Source of the DNA: Nocardia africana NBRC 100379 | Lineage (GTDB): Bacteria; Actinomycetota; Actinomycetes; Mycobacteriales; Mycobacteriaceae | Assembly: GCF_001612635.1 (NCBI RefSeq) | Contig: NZ_BDAV01000006.1 | Coordinates: 62,001 to 126,000 of the forward strand | Direction of reading: 5' to 3' | DNA: 64,000 nucleotides | Shown here: positions 35,079 through 44,896 of the stretch, piece by piece | Position numbering within the stretch: position 1 is the first letter of the stretch | Layout: every line of letters starts with the position of its first letter | Translations under genes and position numbers: made by a program | The notes under the pieces: model-generated | The model's database searches: none | What the model was told of the DNA's origin: nothing | The model's input: only the letters and a program-made list of their open reading frames with translations

Positions 35079-35486
35079 GTGCGAGCTACAGCAACGTTCA
35101 CCGTCAAATCCTTCGTCGCCACGGACGTCCTGCCCGATCCGGACATCCCCACCGCGACGCCGGTCGGAATCGCCCGGCTGGAAAAGCATTTCGAGGGTGA
35201 GGCGGTCGGACGCTCGGCCACGTTGTTCACCGCCGCGTTCGATCAGCTGTCGGGCCGAGGCACCTACGTCGCGATGGAGTCGTTCGAGGGCTCGCTCAAC
35301 GGATTGGCCGGCACGTTCAACTTCGCCCATTCGGCGACCACCGCGGGCGAGGACCGCAGCGCCGAATTCTTCACGATCGTGCCCAGCAGCGGCACCGGAG
35401 AGTTGAGCGAGATCACCGGAACCGGCGGACTGGCGGTCGACGCCGACGGCACCCACCGGATCTGGTTCGACTACGACCTGGGCTGA
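35079..35486 (+). CDS. DUF3224 (allene oxide cyclase-like barrel) protein
   Basis: A 135-residue beta-barrel protein of the DUF3224 family: ARLEKHFEGEAVGRS, AMESFEGSLNGLAGTFNFAHSA and ELSEITGTGGL are its conserved strands. The family is common in actinobacteria and has no assigned reaction. The GTG start follows TACCCT by 6 nt with no ribosome site. Confidence 0.85.
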   Translation: MRATATFTVKSFVATDVLPDPDIPTATPVGIARLEKHFEGEAVGRSATLFTAAFDQLSGRGTYVAMESFEGSLNGLAGTFNFAHSATTAGEDRSAEFFTIVPSSGTGELSEITGTGGLAVDADGTHRIWFDYDLG

Positions 35487-35578
35487 CGGCCGATCCCGGC
35501 GCAGCGGGCCGATGCGCGACGATTCGGCCCGCCGTGCGCGACAATGGCGGCGCAGCGACGGCGCAGACGGAGGCAGCG

Positions 35579-36412
35579 ATGACGACAGGCGATACCGGCG
35601 AATTCGACGCCCGCGGCGGGCAGGTGTTCTGGCGGGCCTGGCTGCCCGACCGGGCGCGCGCGGTCGTGGTGCTGGTGCACGGCGTCGCCGAACACTCGGG
35701 GCGCTACGACCACGTGGGTAAACGACTGGCGGACAGCGGTTTCGCGGTCTACGCCTTCGACCACATCGGACACGGCCGCTCCGGCGGCGGGCGGTCGAAT
35801 ATCGAATCGATCGACGCGGCCGCCGACAATGTGAACACCATGCTCGACATCGCGAGCGCGAAGCATCCGGGTCTGCCCCGGTTCGTCCTCGGGCACAGCA
35901 TGGGCAGCCTGATCACGCTGTATCTGGCGACGCGGGCGCCGCTGGAGGTCGCGGGCATCGCGGTGTCGGCACCGCCGGTGGTGATCGAGGCCGGCAATCC
36001 GGTGCAACGGCTGCTCGCCCCCGCGCTGAGCCGCTGGGTGCCGAACCTCGGTGTGCTGCAACTGGATTCGACGCAGATCAGCCGCGATCCGGAGGTGGTG
36101 CGCGCCTACGATCAGGATCCGCTGGTCTACCGCGGCAAACTGCCGGCCCGCACGGCCACCGAAATTCTGCGCGGCGCCGACTTCGTCCTCGCTCACCTGG
36201 ACGCGCTGCGGGTGCCGACGCTGGTGCTGCACGGCGGCGAGGATGCCCTGGCCGCCCCGGTGGGCGCCGATCGGATCGAGGCCGGCGCCACCGCGACCGA
36301 TCTCACGGTGATTCGTTATCCGGGCCTCTACCACGAGGTTTTCAACGAACCCGAGCGCGAGAAGGTACTCGGCGACCTGGTGCACTGGTTGGAGGAGCAC
36401 ACCGGCGCGCAG

Positions 36413-36415
<3 letters not shown>
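35579..36415 (+). CDS. Monoacylglycerol lipase-like alpha/beta hydrolase
   Basis: A 278-residue alpha/beta hydrolase. HG oxyanion turn (34-35), nucleophile GHSMG (Ser107), Asp in VLHGGEDALA and His in YPGLYHEVFNEPE complete the triad. It is close in layout to Rv0183, the monoacylglycerol lipase of M. tuberculosis; the cap region RLLAPALSRWVPN fits. ATG 35579 is chosen at the start of homology; the longer frame from 35534 lacks a ribosome site. Its TAG stop is part of the minus-10 box of the next gene. Confidence 0.88.
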
Positions 36416-36892
<477 letters not shown>

Positions 36893-36908
36893 GACCGCCG
36901 CCCGAGTC

Positions 36909-36936
36909 GGGGGCGACCGGTGATCCGGTCGCCCCC
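36909..36936 (+). terminator. Terminator between ribH and the convergent metallopeptidase gene
   Basis: GGGGGCGACCGG pairs with CCGGTCGCCCCC around TGAT, a perfect 12-bp stem, followed by GCTCGTTATTTG. It lies between convergent genes and could stop transcription both ways. Confidence 0.75.
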
Positions 36937-36941
36937 GCTCG

Positions 36942-38396
36942 TTATTTGTAGGTGTTCAGGCAGGCCGTCTCCCCGTCGAGCACTCCGGCGCGGAACGCGT
37001 CGATCCGCTGGTACCCGCTGGGCACCACCTTGCCGTCGGTATCGCTCGCGGCCAGGCCGTCGGCGAGCAGACCCGAGACCGCGGCGTCCAGGTCACCCGC
37101 GGTGAGCCGGGGATCACTGGCCGGATCGCTGAGCTTGGTGGTGACGGCGCCGGACAGGCAGGCGGTGCGCAGCCCCGCGGACTCCGGCCCCTGCAGCGAC
37201 AGATGCCGATCCCGTTCCACGGCGAGCAGGTAGCGGGAGATGAACACGACGTAGGCGTTGTAATTGCCGTCGACCACCGCCGACAGCGGTTCCTCGTCGC
37301 CTGGTTGCTGACCGGCACGTTTGGCCAGTTCCGGCACATCGGTGCCCACCGTATTGCTCGCCGGGCAGTACGAAACCGGCTCCACCGCAACCTCTTTCGG
37401 GCAGTTCTTGACGATTCCCGAATAGTCGAGCACCGGCGGTTGCGGCAACGGGTAGATCCGCCCGAGCGCGGCGGCGACGGCAGTGAGACCGTCGACGTCG
37501 ACACCCATCTGGTTCTCCTCGTCGCCCGGTTCGAAGGTGGTAGGCAAGCCGCCGCGGCGCTGCTGAATCTCCTTCTTGGTGATGCCCTTACATCCGGCCG
37601 CACCGTCGGACCAGCCGATCTGCACCGCGGTCACGCGCTCGAACGCCGACCCGTGCACATTCTTCGGGTTGTCGGGGTCGCGGTCGCGCACGGCGACCGT
37701 CGCACCCAGCACACCGTTGAGCCCGTCGGTCGTGTTCAGCGTGAAATGCGCCGAACCGCCCTCGGCCACATGCCGCAGGAACACACCCGCGAAGCAGTCG
37801 GCCTGCTGTTCGAGCACGATTCCGGGCGTGAGAAAGCCGTTGAGCCGGGCCTGGTCCTGCAGCGAGTGACCGTACTCGTGCGCGAGCACCATCACCACGG
37901 CCATCTTCCCGTACTTGTTCGAGATCAGCGGCAGCAGTTTGCCGCGATCCCAGCCGACGGTCTTGTCGATCTTGCAGTAGGCCGCGTTCACCACGTGATA
38001 GGTGCTGGACCGGCAGAAGGTGACCGATTGTTCCTTGGGCGCGTTGGCATCCCAGGAAATGAAGTGGTCGACCGGCTTGAAGGTGCCCGGAAAGTTCTTG
38101 CCGTACTCGGCACCCCAGTAGTCCTGCAGATCCGACAGCGTATTGAGCGCCAGCCGGTCCATCTCGCCACCGTCACCGTTGTCGGCGTGCAGCGGCGCGT
38201 CGGGAACACCCGGGCGCGGACCGCTCGGCCCCGAGGCATTGGGCGCGGCGCCGCTGAGCGCCCACGGATTCTCGTTCGTCGCGGCAACATCATGTGCCAC
38301 AGTCGTTTTCGCCTCGGTGCCACATCCGGCCAATACCGCCCCGAGCACCAGCAGCCCGGCCGTCGCGGCACGGCGCAGCCGCCTGTCGTGTCTCAT
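36942..38396 (-). CDS. Lipoprotein zinc metallopeptidase (neutral zinc metallopeptidase family)
   Basis: A 484-residue lipoprotein: signal peptide with lipobox LAGC (Cys25). The peptidase region carries HEYGH (173-177) and, 19 residues on, EQQADCFAG (196-204), the third zinc ligand pattern of the YpfJ-type neutral zinc metallopeptidases. Conserved cysteines at 128, 141 and 201 may pair outside the membrane. The C-terminal half is helical and lacks recognised motifs. ATG 38396 has GGAGG upstream; the longer frame does not. Substrate unknown. Confidence 0.85.
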   Translation of the reverse strand: MRHDRRLRRAATAGLLVLGAVLAGCGTEAKTTVAHDVAATNENPWALSGAAPNASGPSGPRPGVPDAPLHADNGDGGEMDRLALNTLSDLQDYWGAEYGKNFPGTFKPVDHFISWDANAPKEQSVTFCRSSTYHVVNAAYCKIDKTVGWDRGKLLPLISNKYGKMAVVMVLAHEYGHSLQDQARLNGFLTPGIVLEQQADCFAGVFLRHVAEGGSAHFTLNTTDGLNGVLGATVAVRDRDPDNPKNVHGSAFERVTAVQIGWSDGAAGCKGITKKEIQQRRGGLPTTFEPGDEENQMGVDVDGLTAVAAALGRIYPLPQPPVLDYSGIVKNCPKEVAVEPVSYCPASNTVGTDVPELAKRAGQQPGDEEPLSAVVDGNYNAYVVFISRYLLAVERDRHLSLQGPESAGLRTACLSGAVTTKLSDPASDPRLTAGDLDAAVSGLLADGLAASDTDGKVVPSGYQRIDAFRAGVLDGETACLNTYK

Positions 38397-38771
38397 CTCG
38401 TGTCCTCCCCGATACCACTGTCGACGCCCGGACCGACGACGATCCGGATTCCGCACAGCGGTCCCCCGTCTCCCGAGCGCTCACATCGTAATCGGGCGCC
38501 CGCCCGAATGCGCAACGGATGTCTCGATATCGGCGCGGATGCCGCACGGCGACGACCACGACATGGCGCACACCACGCGTTCAACTACTATTTACCTACG
38601 TAGATAGTAGATGCTCGACGGCGAGCAGAGAGGCCGATGTGCCCAACCCGCCACCGGCTGCCTGTGGGCAGGAACCGCCCACCCAGCGGGTGCCACCGTC
38701 ATCGCGGGCGGGCGCGGTTACACCTGCGGTGCCGACAGCCGCGGCACTCCCCGGTCTGGCGTGATCGCCGG
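38397..38771. other. Gene-free stretch with one inverted repeat
   Basis: This 375-base region lies 5' of the metallopeptidase gene and 3' of the lysyltransferase-like gene. No frame has convincing coding features. The only clear structure is the inverted repeat at 38585-38610. Confidence 0.55.
38585..38610. promoter_or_regulatory. Unassigned operator-like inverted repeat
   Basis: CTACTATTTAC and GTAGATAGTAG pair over 11 bases with one mismatch around CTAC. The AT-rich content stands out against the surrounding GC. The shape fits a dimeric regulator of the PadR, GntR or similar type. The nearest downstream start is the metallopeptidase at 38396 on the minus strand, about 190 bp away; no plus-strand gene follows. 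Confidence 0.6.
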
Positions 38772-40148
38772 TCAGTCCTGCTTGCGGTGCGGCACGAATT
38801 CCAGGGTCAGCAACGCGAGCGCGGTGAAGACGATCTCGCGCCAGCGAATGAGGACGAAGCGCTGATTGCCGAAGGAATTGAACTTGCGCAGGAACCGATA
38901 CAGCGATTCCAGCCGGATCAGCGGGTCCAGCGTGCGGGCCAGCACATAGATGGCCTGCTTGGAACGCGATCGTTCCTTGTCGCCGAACAGCTCGGGGAAC
39001 GCCGCGAACGCCAGCGAGATGCGGTGCACGTCGTGGTCGCGGCCGTAGTCGACCAGATCGACGATCATCCGCTCGTCCAAGCCGTTCGGGGCGTCCTTGC
39101 GCCGCCACGGCACGTCGAGGCTGAGTTCACTGCCGTGATTGGAGGATCCGTAGCGCTGGAATCCGGCGACCCGGCCCTCACCGTCGCGGGCGATCACCAC
39201 GAGCATGCCCGGATTCCGGCCGTCGAGCAGATGGTCCAGGATCATCGAGAAACCGCGGGTCTGGCGGCCGGTCCCCCACTCGTCGACGATGCCCAGCAGC
39301 GTCTCGCGCATCTCACGGTCGAGTTCGCGTTCGGGGATCACCTCGGTCTTGACGCCGAAGTTGCGGGTGCGGCTGACCGCCTGGCGCAGGTTGCGGAATT
39401 TGCGGCCGACCATGTCGAACGAGTCGACCTCGACCACCACGTCGCGCCCGATCGGAATGGCGTGCAAGCCATGGTGATCGGCCGCGCGGGTGCGCCACAG
39501 TTCGGTGACCGCGGGGCTGGCGCCCAGCACCGCGATCCGCCAGCCGTGGGCGGCCGCGAATTCGGAGAACTCGGCGATGAGCCGGCCGAATTCGGCGCAG
39601 TTGCCGACCGGGTCACCCGCGACGACCGCGATGCCGAAGCGGGTGCGGTAGCCGATCGCGGCGTTCGAATCCGCGCTGAAGAAATAGGATTTGGCCGAAT
39701 GCAGGGCGAACGGGGCCAGCGGATCCTCGACCGTGCGGTCGACCAGCGCGGCGATGCGATGCTGCTGATCCGGTTGCGGGCGCGAACTCTGCGGCAGCAT
39801 CAGGATCAGGCCGGTGGAGGCGAGGCAGATGAAGCCGACGGTGCCGTGATCGCTGCGGTAGGCGATATTGGACACCCCGAGCACGATCAGCGCGACGGTG
39901 AAGTGCGGCAGCGTGATCGGCCGCCGCAGATGCAGTCCGCGCGCCACGAACAGGCCCGACAGCGACACCGCCACGAACCAGCCGCGATCGACACCTTCGT
40001 GGGAGGCGCGGTCGGCCGCGTACAGCAGCACCACGCCGACCAGCAGCAGCACCACGATCAACGGAACCCGCACGGCGCGGGTCGGATTCAGGGCGGCGTG
40101 CCGATAGGTGCGGTAACCGGTGACGGCCGAATTGAGTTCAGCCATCAC
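38772..40148 (-). CDS. Phosphatidylglycerol lysyltransferase-like protein (DUF2156)
   Basis: A 458-residue protein. Three or four N-terminal membrane helices (about residues 27-120) are followed by the C-terminal aminoacyl-transfer domain of lysyl-phosphatidylglycerol synthases: FFSADSNAAIGYRTRFGIAVVAGDPVG, MVGRKFRNLRQAVSRTRN, and AGFQRYGSSNHGSELSLDVPWRR. The domain transfers an amino acid from tRNA to a lipid head group or acts on related acceptors. The lysyl-tRNA synthetase part of LysX is absent. Start ATG 40148 or 40145. Lipid substrate not proven. Confidence 0.82.
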   Translation of the reverse strand: MMAELNSAVTGYRTYRHAALNPTRAVRVPLIVVLLLVGVVLLYAADRASHEGVDRGWFVAVSLSGLFVARGLHLRRPITLPHFTVALIVLGVSNIAYRSDHGTVGFICLASTGLILMLPQSSRPQPDQQHRIAALVDRTVEDPLAPFALHSAKSYFFSADSNAAIGYRTRFGIAVVAGDPVGNCAEFGRLIAEFSEFAAAHGWRIAVLGASPAVTELWRTRAADHHGLHAIPIGRDVVVEVDSFDMVGRKFRNLRQAVSRTRNFGVKTEVIPERELDREMRETLLGIVDEWGTGRQTRGFSMILDHLLDGRNPGMLVVIARDGEGRVAGFQRYGSSNHGSELSLDVPWRRKDAPNGLDERMIVDLVDYGRDHDVHRISLAFAAFPELFGDKERSRSKQAIYVLARTLDPLIRLESLYRFLRKFNSFGNQRFVLIRWREIVFTALALLTLEFVPHRKQD

Positions 40149-40530
40149 CGTCTCCGATCACACAGCGCGGCGCGTGTGTCATCGAGCCGGTGGGCGTTGC
40201 GCACGTCCACGAACATCCTCACCATGGCGGTCCTCCCGAATGGTCGCGTACCGATACAGTATGCGGAACGCTCGTTCCGGCTCTGCGGGGCCCCTCGCAC
40301 GGTGACGACGGCACAGCACACTCTGTATCAACCGATATCGCGTCCGGTCTGTTCCCCGCAACACGTTTTCGGCCCGCCGGGCCTGCCGTATCGCCAGAAT
40401 TCATCGCCGGTCCACGAATACGCCCGCGTGGCGCCCCGGTGAGCCACGTGACCACGACAATGCAGCGGTGTCGTTCATCGCGTACCCCGCGGCGTGGGAT
40501 CTACGCCCCAGCGTGGGATCTACGCCCCGT
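40149..40530. other. Gene-free stretch between glnE and the DUF2156 gene
   Basis: A 382-base region downstream of glnE and upstream of the lysyltransferase-like gene, both on the minus strand. I see no credible gene. A short tandem repeat marks the glnE end. Confidence 0.5.
40492..40528 (-). repeat. Tandem 19-bp repeat just past the glnE stop
   Basis: GCGTGGGATCTACGCCCC occurs twice (40492-40509 and 40511-40528), separated by one A. Each copy can fold as GGCGT/ACGCC or GCGT/ACGC around GGGATCT, so the glnE mRNA could end in two small hairpins. It lies 2 bases past the glnE stop. Confidence 0.7.
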
Positions 40531-43500
40531 TCACCCGCCGAAGACGCGTTCGACGACCGTCTTCGCGCGCCTCGTGACCCGCATGTAGTGGTCGAGGAAT
40601 TCGCTGCCGTCGTCGGTCGGCCAGCCCGCGACCCGGGCCACGGCCGAGAGCAACGGCCCGGGCCCGGGCAGCTGGTCGGCGGGTTTACCGCGCACCAGCA
40701 CCAGGGCGTTGCGGGCCTTGGTGGCGGTGAGCCAGGCGTCGCGCAGCAGCTCCACATCGAGGGCGTCGAGCAGCTTGTTCTGTTCGATCACCGCGAGGCA
40801 TTCCAGGGTGGAGGTGTTGTGCAGTTCGGGCACCTCGTGCGCGTGCTGGAGCTGCAGCAGTTGCACGGTCCACTCGATATCGGCGAGACCGCCGCGGCCG
40901 AGTTTGGTGTGGGTGGCCGGATTCGCGCCGCGCGGCAGACGTTCGGAGTCGACCCGCGCCTTGATCCGCCGGATCTCGCGCACGGCGTCCTCGGAGACCC
41001 CGCCCTTGGGATAACGCACCGGATCGATCGAATGCAGGAACCGCAGACCCAGCTCTTCGTTGCCGGCGACCTGATGCGCGCGCAGCAGCGCCTGCACTTC
41101 CCACGGCTGGGCCCACTGCTGGTAGTAGGCGCGATAGGCGGCCAGCGTGCGGACCAGCGCACCGTTGCGTCCCTCGGGCCGCAGTCCGGCATCGACCTGC
41201 AGCGGTGGATCGGTGCTGGGCGCGCCGAGCAGCCGTTGCACCTGCTCGGCCACGCCGATCGCCCACTTCACCGCGACCGTCTCGTCCGCGCCGGGACGCG
41301 GATCGCAGACGAACAGCACGTCGGCGTCGGATCCGTAGCCCAGCTCCATTCCGCCGAGCCGACCCATGCCGATCACGGCGAAGTCCGCGGGCGCCGGCGC
41401 CGCGTGTTCGGCCTCCCAGGCCCGGATCACCGCCTGCAGCGACGCCTCGAGCACCGCGACCCAGACCCACGACAGCGCCCGGCACACCCGCGGCACCTCC
41501 AGCATGCCGAGCACGTCGGCGGAGGCGATGCGGGCCAGCTCGTGGCGGCGCAGCGAGCGGGCGGTGGCGACGGCGCGCCGGGGATCGTCGTAGCGGGCGG
41601 CCCCGGCCAGGATGCTGGCGCGCACGTCCTCGGCCTTCGGGGTCAGCAGCAGCGGCCCGTCGGGTCCGTCGGCGAACATCCGGATCGTCTCGGGCGCGTT
41701 GATCAGCAGATCGGGCAGATAGGCCGAGGAACCCAGCACGATCATCAGCCGCTGCGCGATCGCGCCCTCGTCGCGGAGTTCACGCAGGAACCAGATCTGG
41801 TCGTCGAGGCCCTCCGACACCCGCCGGTAGGCCAGCAACCCGGCATCGGGATTCGGTGTGTCACCGAGCCATTCGAGCAGGGTCGGCAACAGCAGCGCCT
41901 GGATGCGGCCCTTGCGCCCCACCTCCCCGGTGAGCGCCTTGAGGTGGCCGAGGGCGTTCTCCGGGGCGGCGTAGCCGAGCGCGGCGAGCTGGCGGACCGC
42001 GGCCTGGGGGCTCAGCCGCAGTGCGGCGGCGTCGAGGCGCGCCACCGATTCCAGCAGCGGGCGGTAGAACAGCTTCGCGTGCAGCCGGCGCACCCGCAGG
42101 GTGTTGCGCTTGATCTCGCTGCGCAACACCCCGACCGCGTCCTGGCGACCGTCGGGGCGCATATGCGCGGCGCGGGCGAGCCAGCGCATCCCCTCCTCGT
42201 CGTCGGGTGCGGGCAAGGTGTGGGTGCGCTTGAGCCGCTGCAACTGCAGGCGGTGCTCGAGCAGGCGCAGGAATTCGTAGGAGGCGGTGAGATTCGCGGC
42301 ATCGTCGCGGCCCACATAGCCCCGCGCGGCCAGCGCGGTCAGCGCCTCGACCGTCCCCGGCACGTGCAGCGATTCATCGGCCTTGCCGTGGACCAGCTGC
42401 AACAGCTGTACCGCGAATTCGACGTCGCGCAGGCTGCCGTGGCCGAGTTTCAGCTCCCGCTCGCGCATCTCCTCGGGCACCAGGCTCTCGACCCGCCGCC
42501 GCATCGCCTGCACGTCGCTGACGAAATCCGGTCGTTCCGAGGCGCTCCACACCATCGGCATCAGGGCCTCGCTGTACTGCCTGCCGAGTTCCAGATCGCC
42601 GGTGGCGGGGCGGTTCTTCAGCAGGGCCTGGAATTCCCAGGTGCGCGCCCAGCGCTTGTAGTAGGTGATGTGCGAATCCAGCGTGCGCACCAGCGCCCCG
42701 GCCTTGCCTTCCGGGCGCAGCGCGGCATCGACGTCGAAGAACGCGCTGCCGGCGATGCCCATCAGCTCCGCGGCCAGCCGGGTTGCGGTGGTGTCGGCGG
42801 GTTCGGCGACGAACACCACATCGACATCGGAGACGTAATTGAGTTCGCGCGCACCGCATTTGCCCATCGCGACCACCGCCAGGCGGACCGGAACCGGGTC
42901 GTCGGGGCAGATCCGCGCCACCGCCACCGAGAGCGCGGCGGTGAGCGCGGCATCGGCGAGATCGGTGAGATGGTTGCCGACCTGCTGATACGGCAGCACC
43001 GGTTCGTTCTCGACGGTGGCGGCCAGATCGTGGGCGGCCAGCACCATCAGCTGATCGCGATATCGCTTGCGGAGCAAGGCGATCGCGTCGGGTCCGGCGT
43101 GGGTGGCGCGGTAGAGCATCGGCGCGGCATTCGGTCCCGTCTCGGGCGCGGCGCCGACCGCGTCGAGCAGATCGTCGAGCATCTCGCGCGTGCTCGGCAG
43201 TTCGCGCCGCAACAGCTGCCAGCTCGCCGGGTCCGCGACCAGATGGTCGGCGAACGCGCTCGACGAGCCGATCAGCGCGAACAGCCTGCCGCGCAACGAC
43301 AGATCGGTGCGCAACGCGGAATCCAATGCGGCCCAATCGGACCCGAGCGCCTCGCGCAGGCGGATCAGGGTCAGCAGCGCCAGATCGGCATCCGGCGACC
43401 GCGACAACGCCCACAGCAGTGCAACACTGTCGACATTGTCCCAGGCGAGCTCTCGTAACGACGCGGCTGCCGTCGGCTCCAGCAATCCCAGCCGACCGGC

Positions 43501-43539
43501 ACCGGGCACTGCGGGACGTGCAGTCGGTGGCCGGACCAT
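40531..43539 (-). CDS. glnE: Glutamine synthetase adenylyltransferase/adenylyl-removing enzyme
   Basis: A 1002-residue two-domain nucleotidyltransferase, full length for the family. The N-terminal catalytic site is [13 protein letters not shown] (SDVD 237-240) and the C-terminal one [13 protein letters not shown] (near residue 735), each preceded by a GxG/S element. They remove and add AMP on the tyrosine of GlnA1. Linker helices include [20 protein letters not shown] and [25 protein letters not shown] lies 6 nt before the ATG, so the mRNA is likely leaderless. GlnK/GlnD, the usual signal partners, are outside the window. Confidence 0.96.
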   Translation of the reverse strand: MVRPPTARPAVPGAGRLGLLEPTAAASLRELAWDNVDSVALLWALSRSPDADLALLTLIRLREALGSDWAALDSALRTDLSLRGRLFALIGSSSAFADHLVADPASWQLLRRELPSTREMLDDLLDAVGAAPETGPNAAPMLYRATHAGPDAIALLRKRYRDQLMVLAAHDLAATVENEPVLPYQQVGNHLTDLADAALTAALSVAVARICPDDPVPVRLAVVAMGKCGARELNYVSDVDVVFVAEPADTTATRLAAELMGIAGSAFFDVDAALRPEGKAGALVRTLDSHITYYKRWARTWEFQALLKNRPATGDLELGRQYSEALMPMVWSASERPDFVSDVQAMRRRVESLVPEEMRERELKLGHGSLRDVEFAVQLLQLVHGKADESLHVPGTVEALTALAARGYVGRDDAANLTASYEFLRLLEHRLQLQRLKRTHTLPAPDDEEGMRWLARAAHMRPDGRQDAVGVLRSEIKRNTLRVRRLHAKLFYRPLLESVARLDAAALRLSPQAAVRQLAALGYAAPENALGHLKALTGEVGRKGRIQALLLPTLLEWLGDTPNPDAGLLAYRRVSEGLDDQIWFLRELRDEGAIAQRLMIVLGSSAYLPDLLINAPETIRMFADGPDGPLLLTPKAEDVRASILAGAARYDDPRRAVATARSLRRHELARIASADVLGMLEVPRVCRALSWVWVAVLEASLQAVIRAWEAEHAAPAPADFAVIGMGRLGGMELGYGSDADVLFVCDPRPGADETVAVKWAIGVAEQVQRLLGAPSTDPPLQVDAGLRPEGRNGALVRTLAAYRAYYQQWAQPWEVQALLRAHQVAGNEELGLRFLHSIDPVRYPKGGVSEDAVREIRRIKARVDSERLPRGANPATHTKLGRGGLADIEWTVQLLQLQHAHEVPELHNTSTLECLAVIEQNKLLDALDVELLRDAWLTATKARNALVLVRGKPADQLPGPGPLLSAVARVAGWPTDDGSEFLDHYMRVTRRAKTVVERVFGG

Positions 43540-43545
43540 TCTCTC

Positions 43546-43551
43546 AAATTA
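43546..43551 (-). promoter_or_regulatory. Candidate minus-10 box of glnE
   Basis: TAATTT on the minus strand ends 6 nt before ATG 43539. No ribosome site is present. Confidence 0.45.
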
Positions 43552-43817
43552 CCGTTACGGCCGAGCATGCGGAAGTTGCCTGTTCGCAGGCCGTGGAGGG
43601 GTGCTCGGCCGACGGAGTCGATTCCGCTCGGCCAGGCCGGAGGAACGCAGTCCGGCCGGCGGGCTATCGGGACCACGGGCCGGCTGTATCCGTCGCGAGC
43701 CCGGCCTCGATCCGAACGCCCCGCGCCGCCGCCGGGCGCGAGACGCGGCATCGGCGTCGACGGTGCGGTCGGATCGACCGCGGATCGCGCGCACGCACCC
43801 GCGGTCGACCCCGTTCC

Positions 43818-44681
43818 TCAGAAGCTGTGTTCCGGCCCCGGGTAGGTCCCCTGCGCCACTTCGCGCGCGTATTCCGCTGCGGCGCTGCGCAATTCGTCGC
43901 CCACACGGCCGAAGCGCTTGACGAACTTGGCCGTCTTGCCGCTGGTGTAGCCGGCCATGTCCTGCCAGACCAGGACCTGGGCGTCGCAGTCGCTGCCGGC
44001 GCCGATTCCGACGGTCGGGATGGTCAGCTTGTGGGTGACCTGCCCGGCCAGCTCGGCGGGCACCATCTCCATGACCACGGCGACGGCCCCGGCTTCCTGC
44101 ACCGCGATGGCGTCGGCGATCAGCTGTTCGGCCCCGTCGCCGCGGCCCTGCACGCGGTAGCCGCCGAGGGTGTTCACGCTCTGCGGGGTGAAGCCGATAT
44201 GCGCCACCACCGGGATGCCGGAGGCGGTGAGCCGGGCGATATGCTCGGAAACGCGTTCTCCACCTTCGAGTTTCACCGCATGCGCACCACCCTCCTTCAT
44301 GAAACGGGTGGCGCTGGCCAGCGCCTGTTCCGGCGATCCCTCGTAGCTGCCGAACGGCAGGTCGGCCACCACCAGGGCGTGCGGCGCCCCGCGTACCACG
44401 CCGCGTACCAGCGGCAGCAGTTCCTCGATCGTGATCGGCACGGTGGTGTCGTAGCCGTAGACCACGTTGGCCGCCGAATCGCCGACCAGCAGCACGGGGA
44501 TGCCGGCCTCTTCGAACAGCTTCGCGGTGGAGTAGTCGTAGGCGGTCAGCATCGCCCACTTCTCGCCCGCGGATTTCCATTGCTGCAGGTGCTGTACTCG
44601 CGTCTTCCGCCGGGAAGTTGTCGGTGCGGCACCGTAGGCGGTGGTTTCGGAAGCAGGATTATCCTGAGCAGCGGACATCAT
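43818..44681 (-). CDS. panB: Ketopantoate hydroxymethyltransferase
   Basis: A 287-residue PanB, first step of pantothenate synthesis: transfers a hydroxymethyl group from methylene-tetrahydrofolate to ketoisovalerate. Family blocks are [35 protein letters not shown] (metal Asp), [39 protein letters not shown] and IGIGAG-type [17 protein letters not shown]. The first 25 residues are variable. GAAAGGGA precedes the start (ATG 44681 or 44678). In M. tuberculosis panB also lies beside caeA. Confidence 0.96.
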   Translation of the reverse strand: MMSAAQDNPASETTAYGAAPTTSRRKTRVQHLQQWKSAGEKWAMLTAYDYSTAKLFEEAGIPVLLVGDSAANVVYGYDTTVPITIEELLPLVRGVVRGAPHALVVADLPFGSYEGSPEQALASATRFMKEGGAHAVKLEGGERVSEHIARLTASGIPVVAHIGFTPQSVNTLGGYRVQGRGDGAEQLIADAIAVQEAGAVAVVMEMVPAELAGQVTHKLTIPTVGIGAGSDCDAQVLVWQDMAGYTSGKTAKFVKRFGRVGDELRSAAAEYAREVAQGTYPGPEHSF

Positions 44682-44896
44682 CGTCCCTTTCGTCCGTCCT
44701 CGAGGCCCGATCGGGTCCCCGGGTTGCTATGACCCGTCCAGTCTGCCACCGCGACAGGGCCGCATTTAAGGCGTGCCCGGGATGGGATTTGTCACAGCGG
44801 TGGGAGCGACGTGGCCGGAGGAGGCAGCCTGCGTACCCGCGGAGGCCCCCGCGGACACCGCTGAGGGACACAGGCGGAGATGGAAGGATGGCGCGC

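Noticed and set aside
38611..38865. Plus-strand ORF directly after the orphan inverted repeat
   Set aside because: It runs into the end of the DUF2156 gene, lacks a ribosome site and has no coding-like composition.
40468..43458. Plus-strand open frame of 996 codons opposite glnE
   Set aside because: Fully antisense to glnE, which has all catalytic motifs. The translation is low-complexity His/Gln/Arg, a shadow of GC-biased codons.
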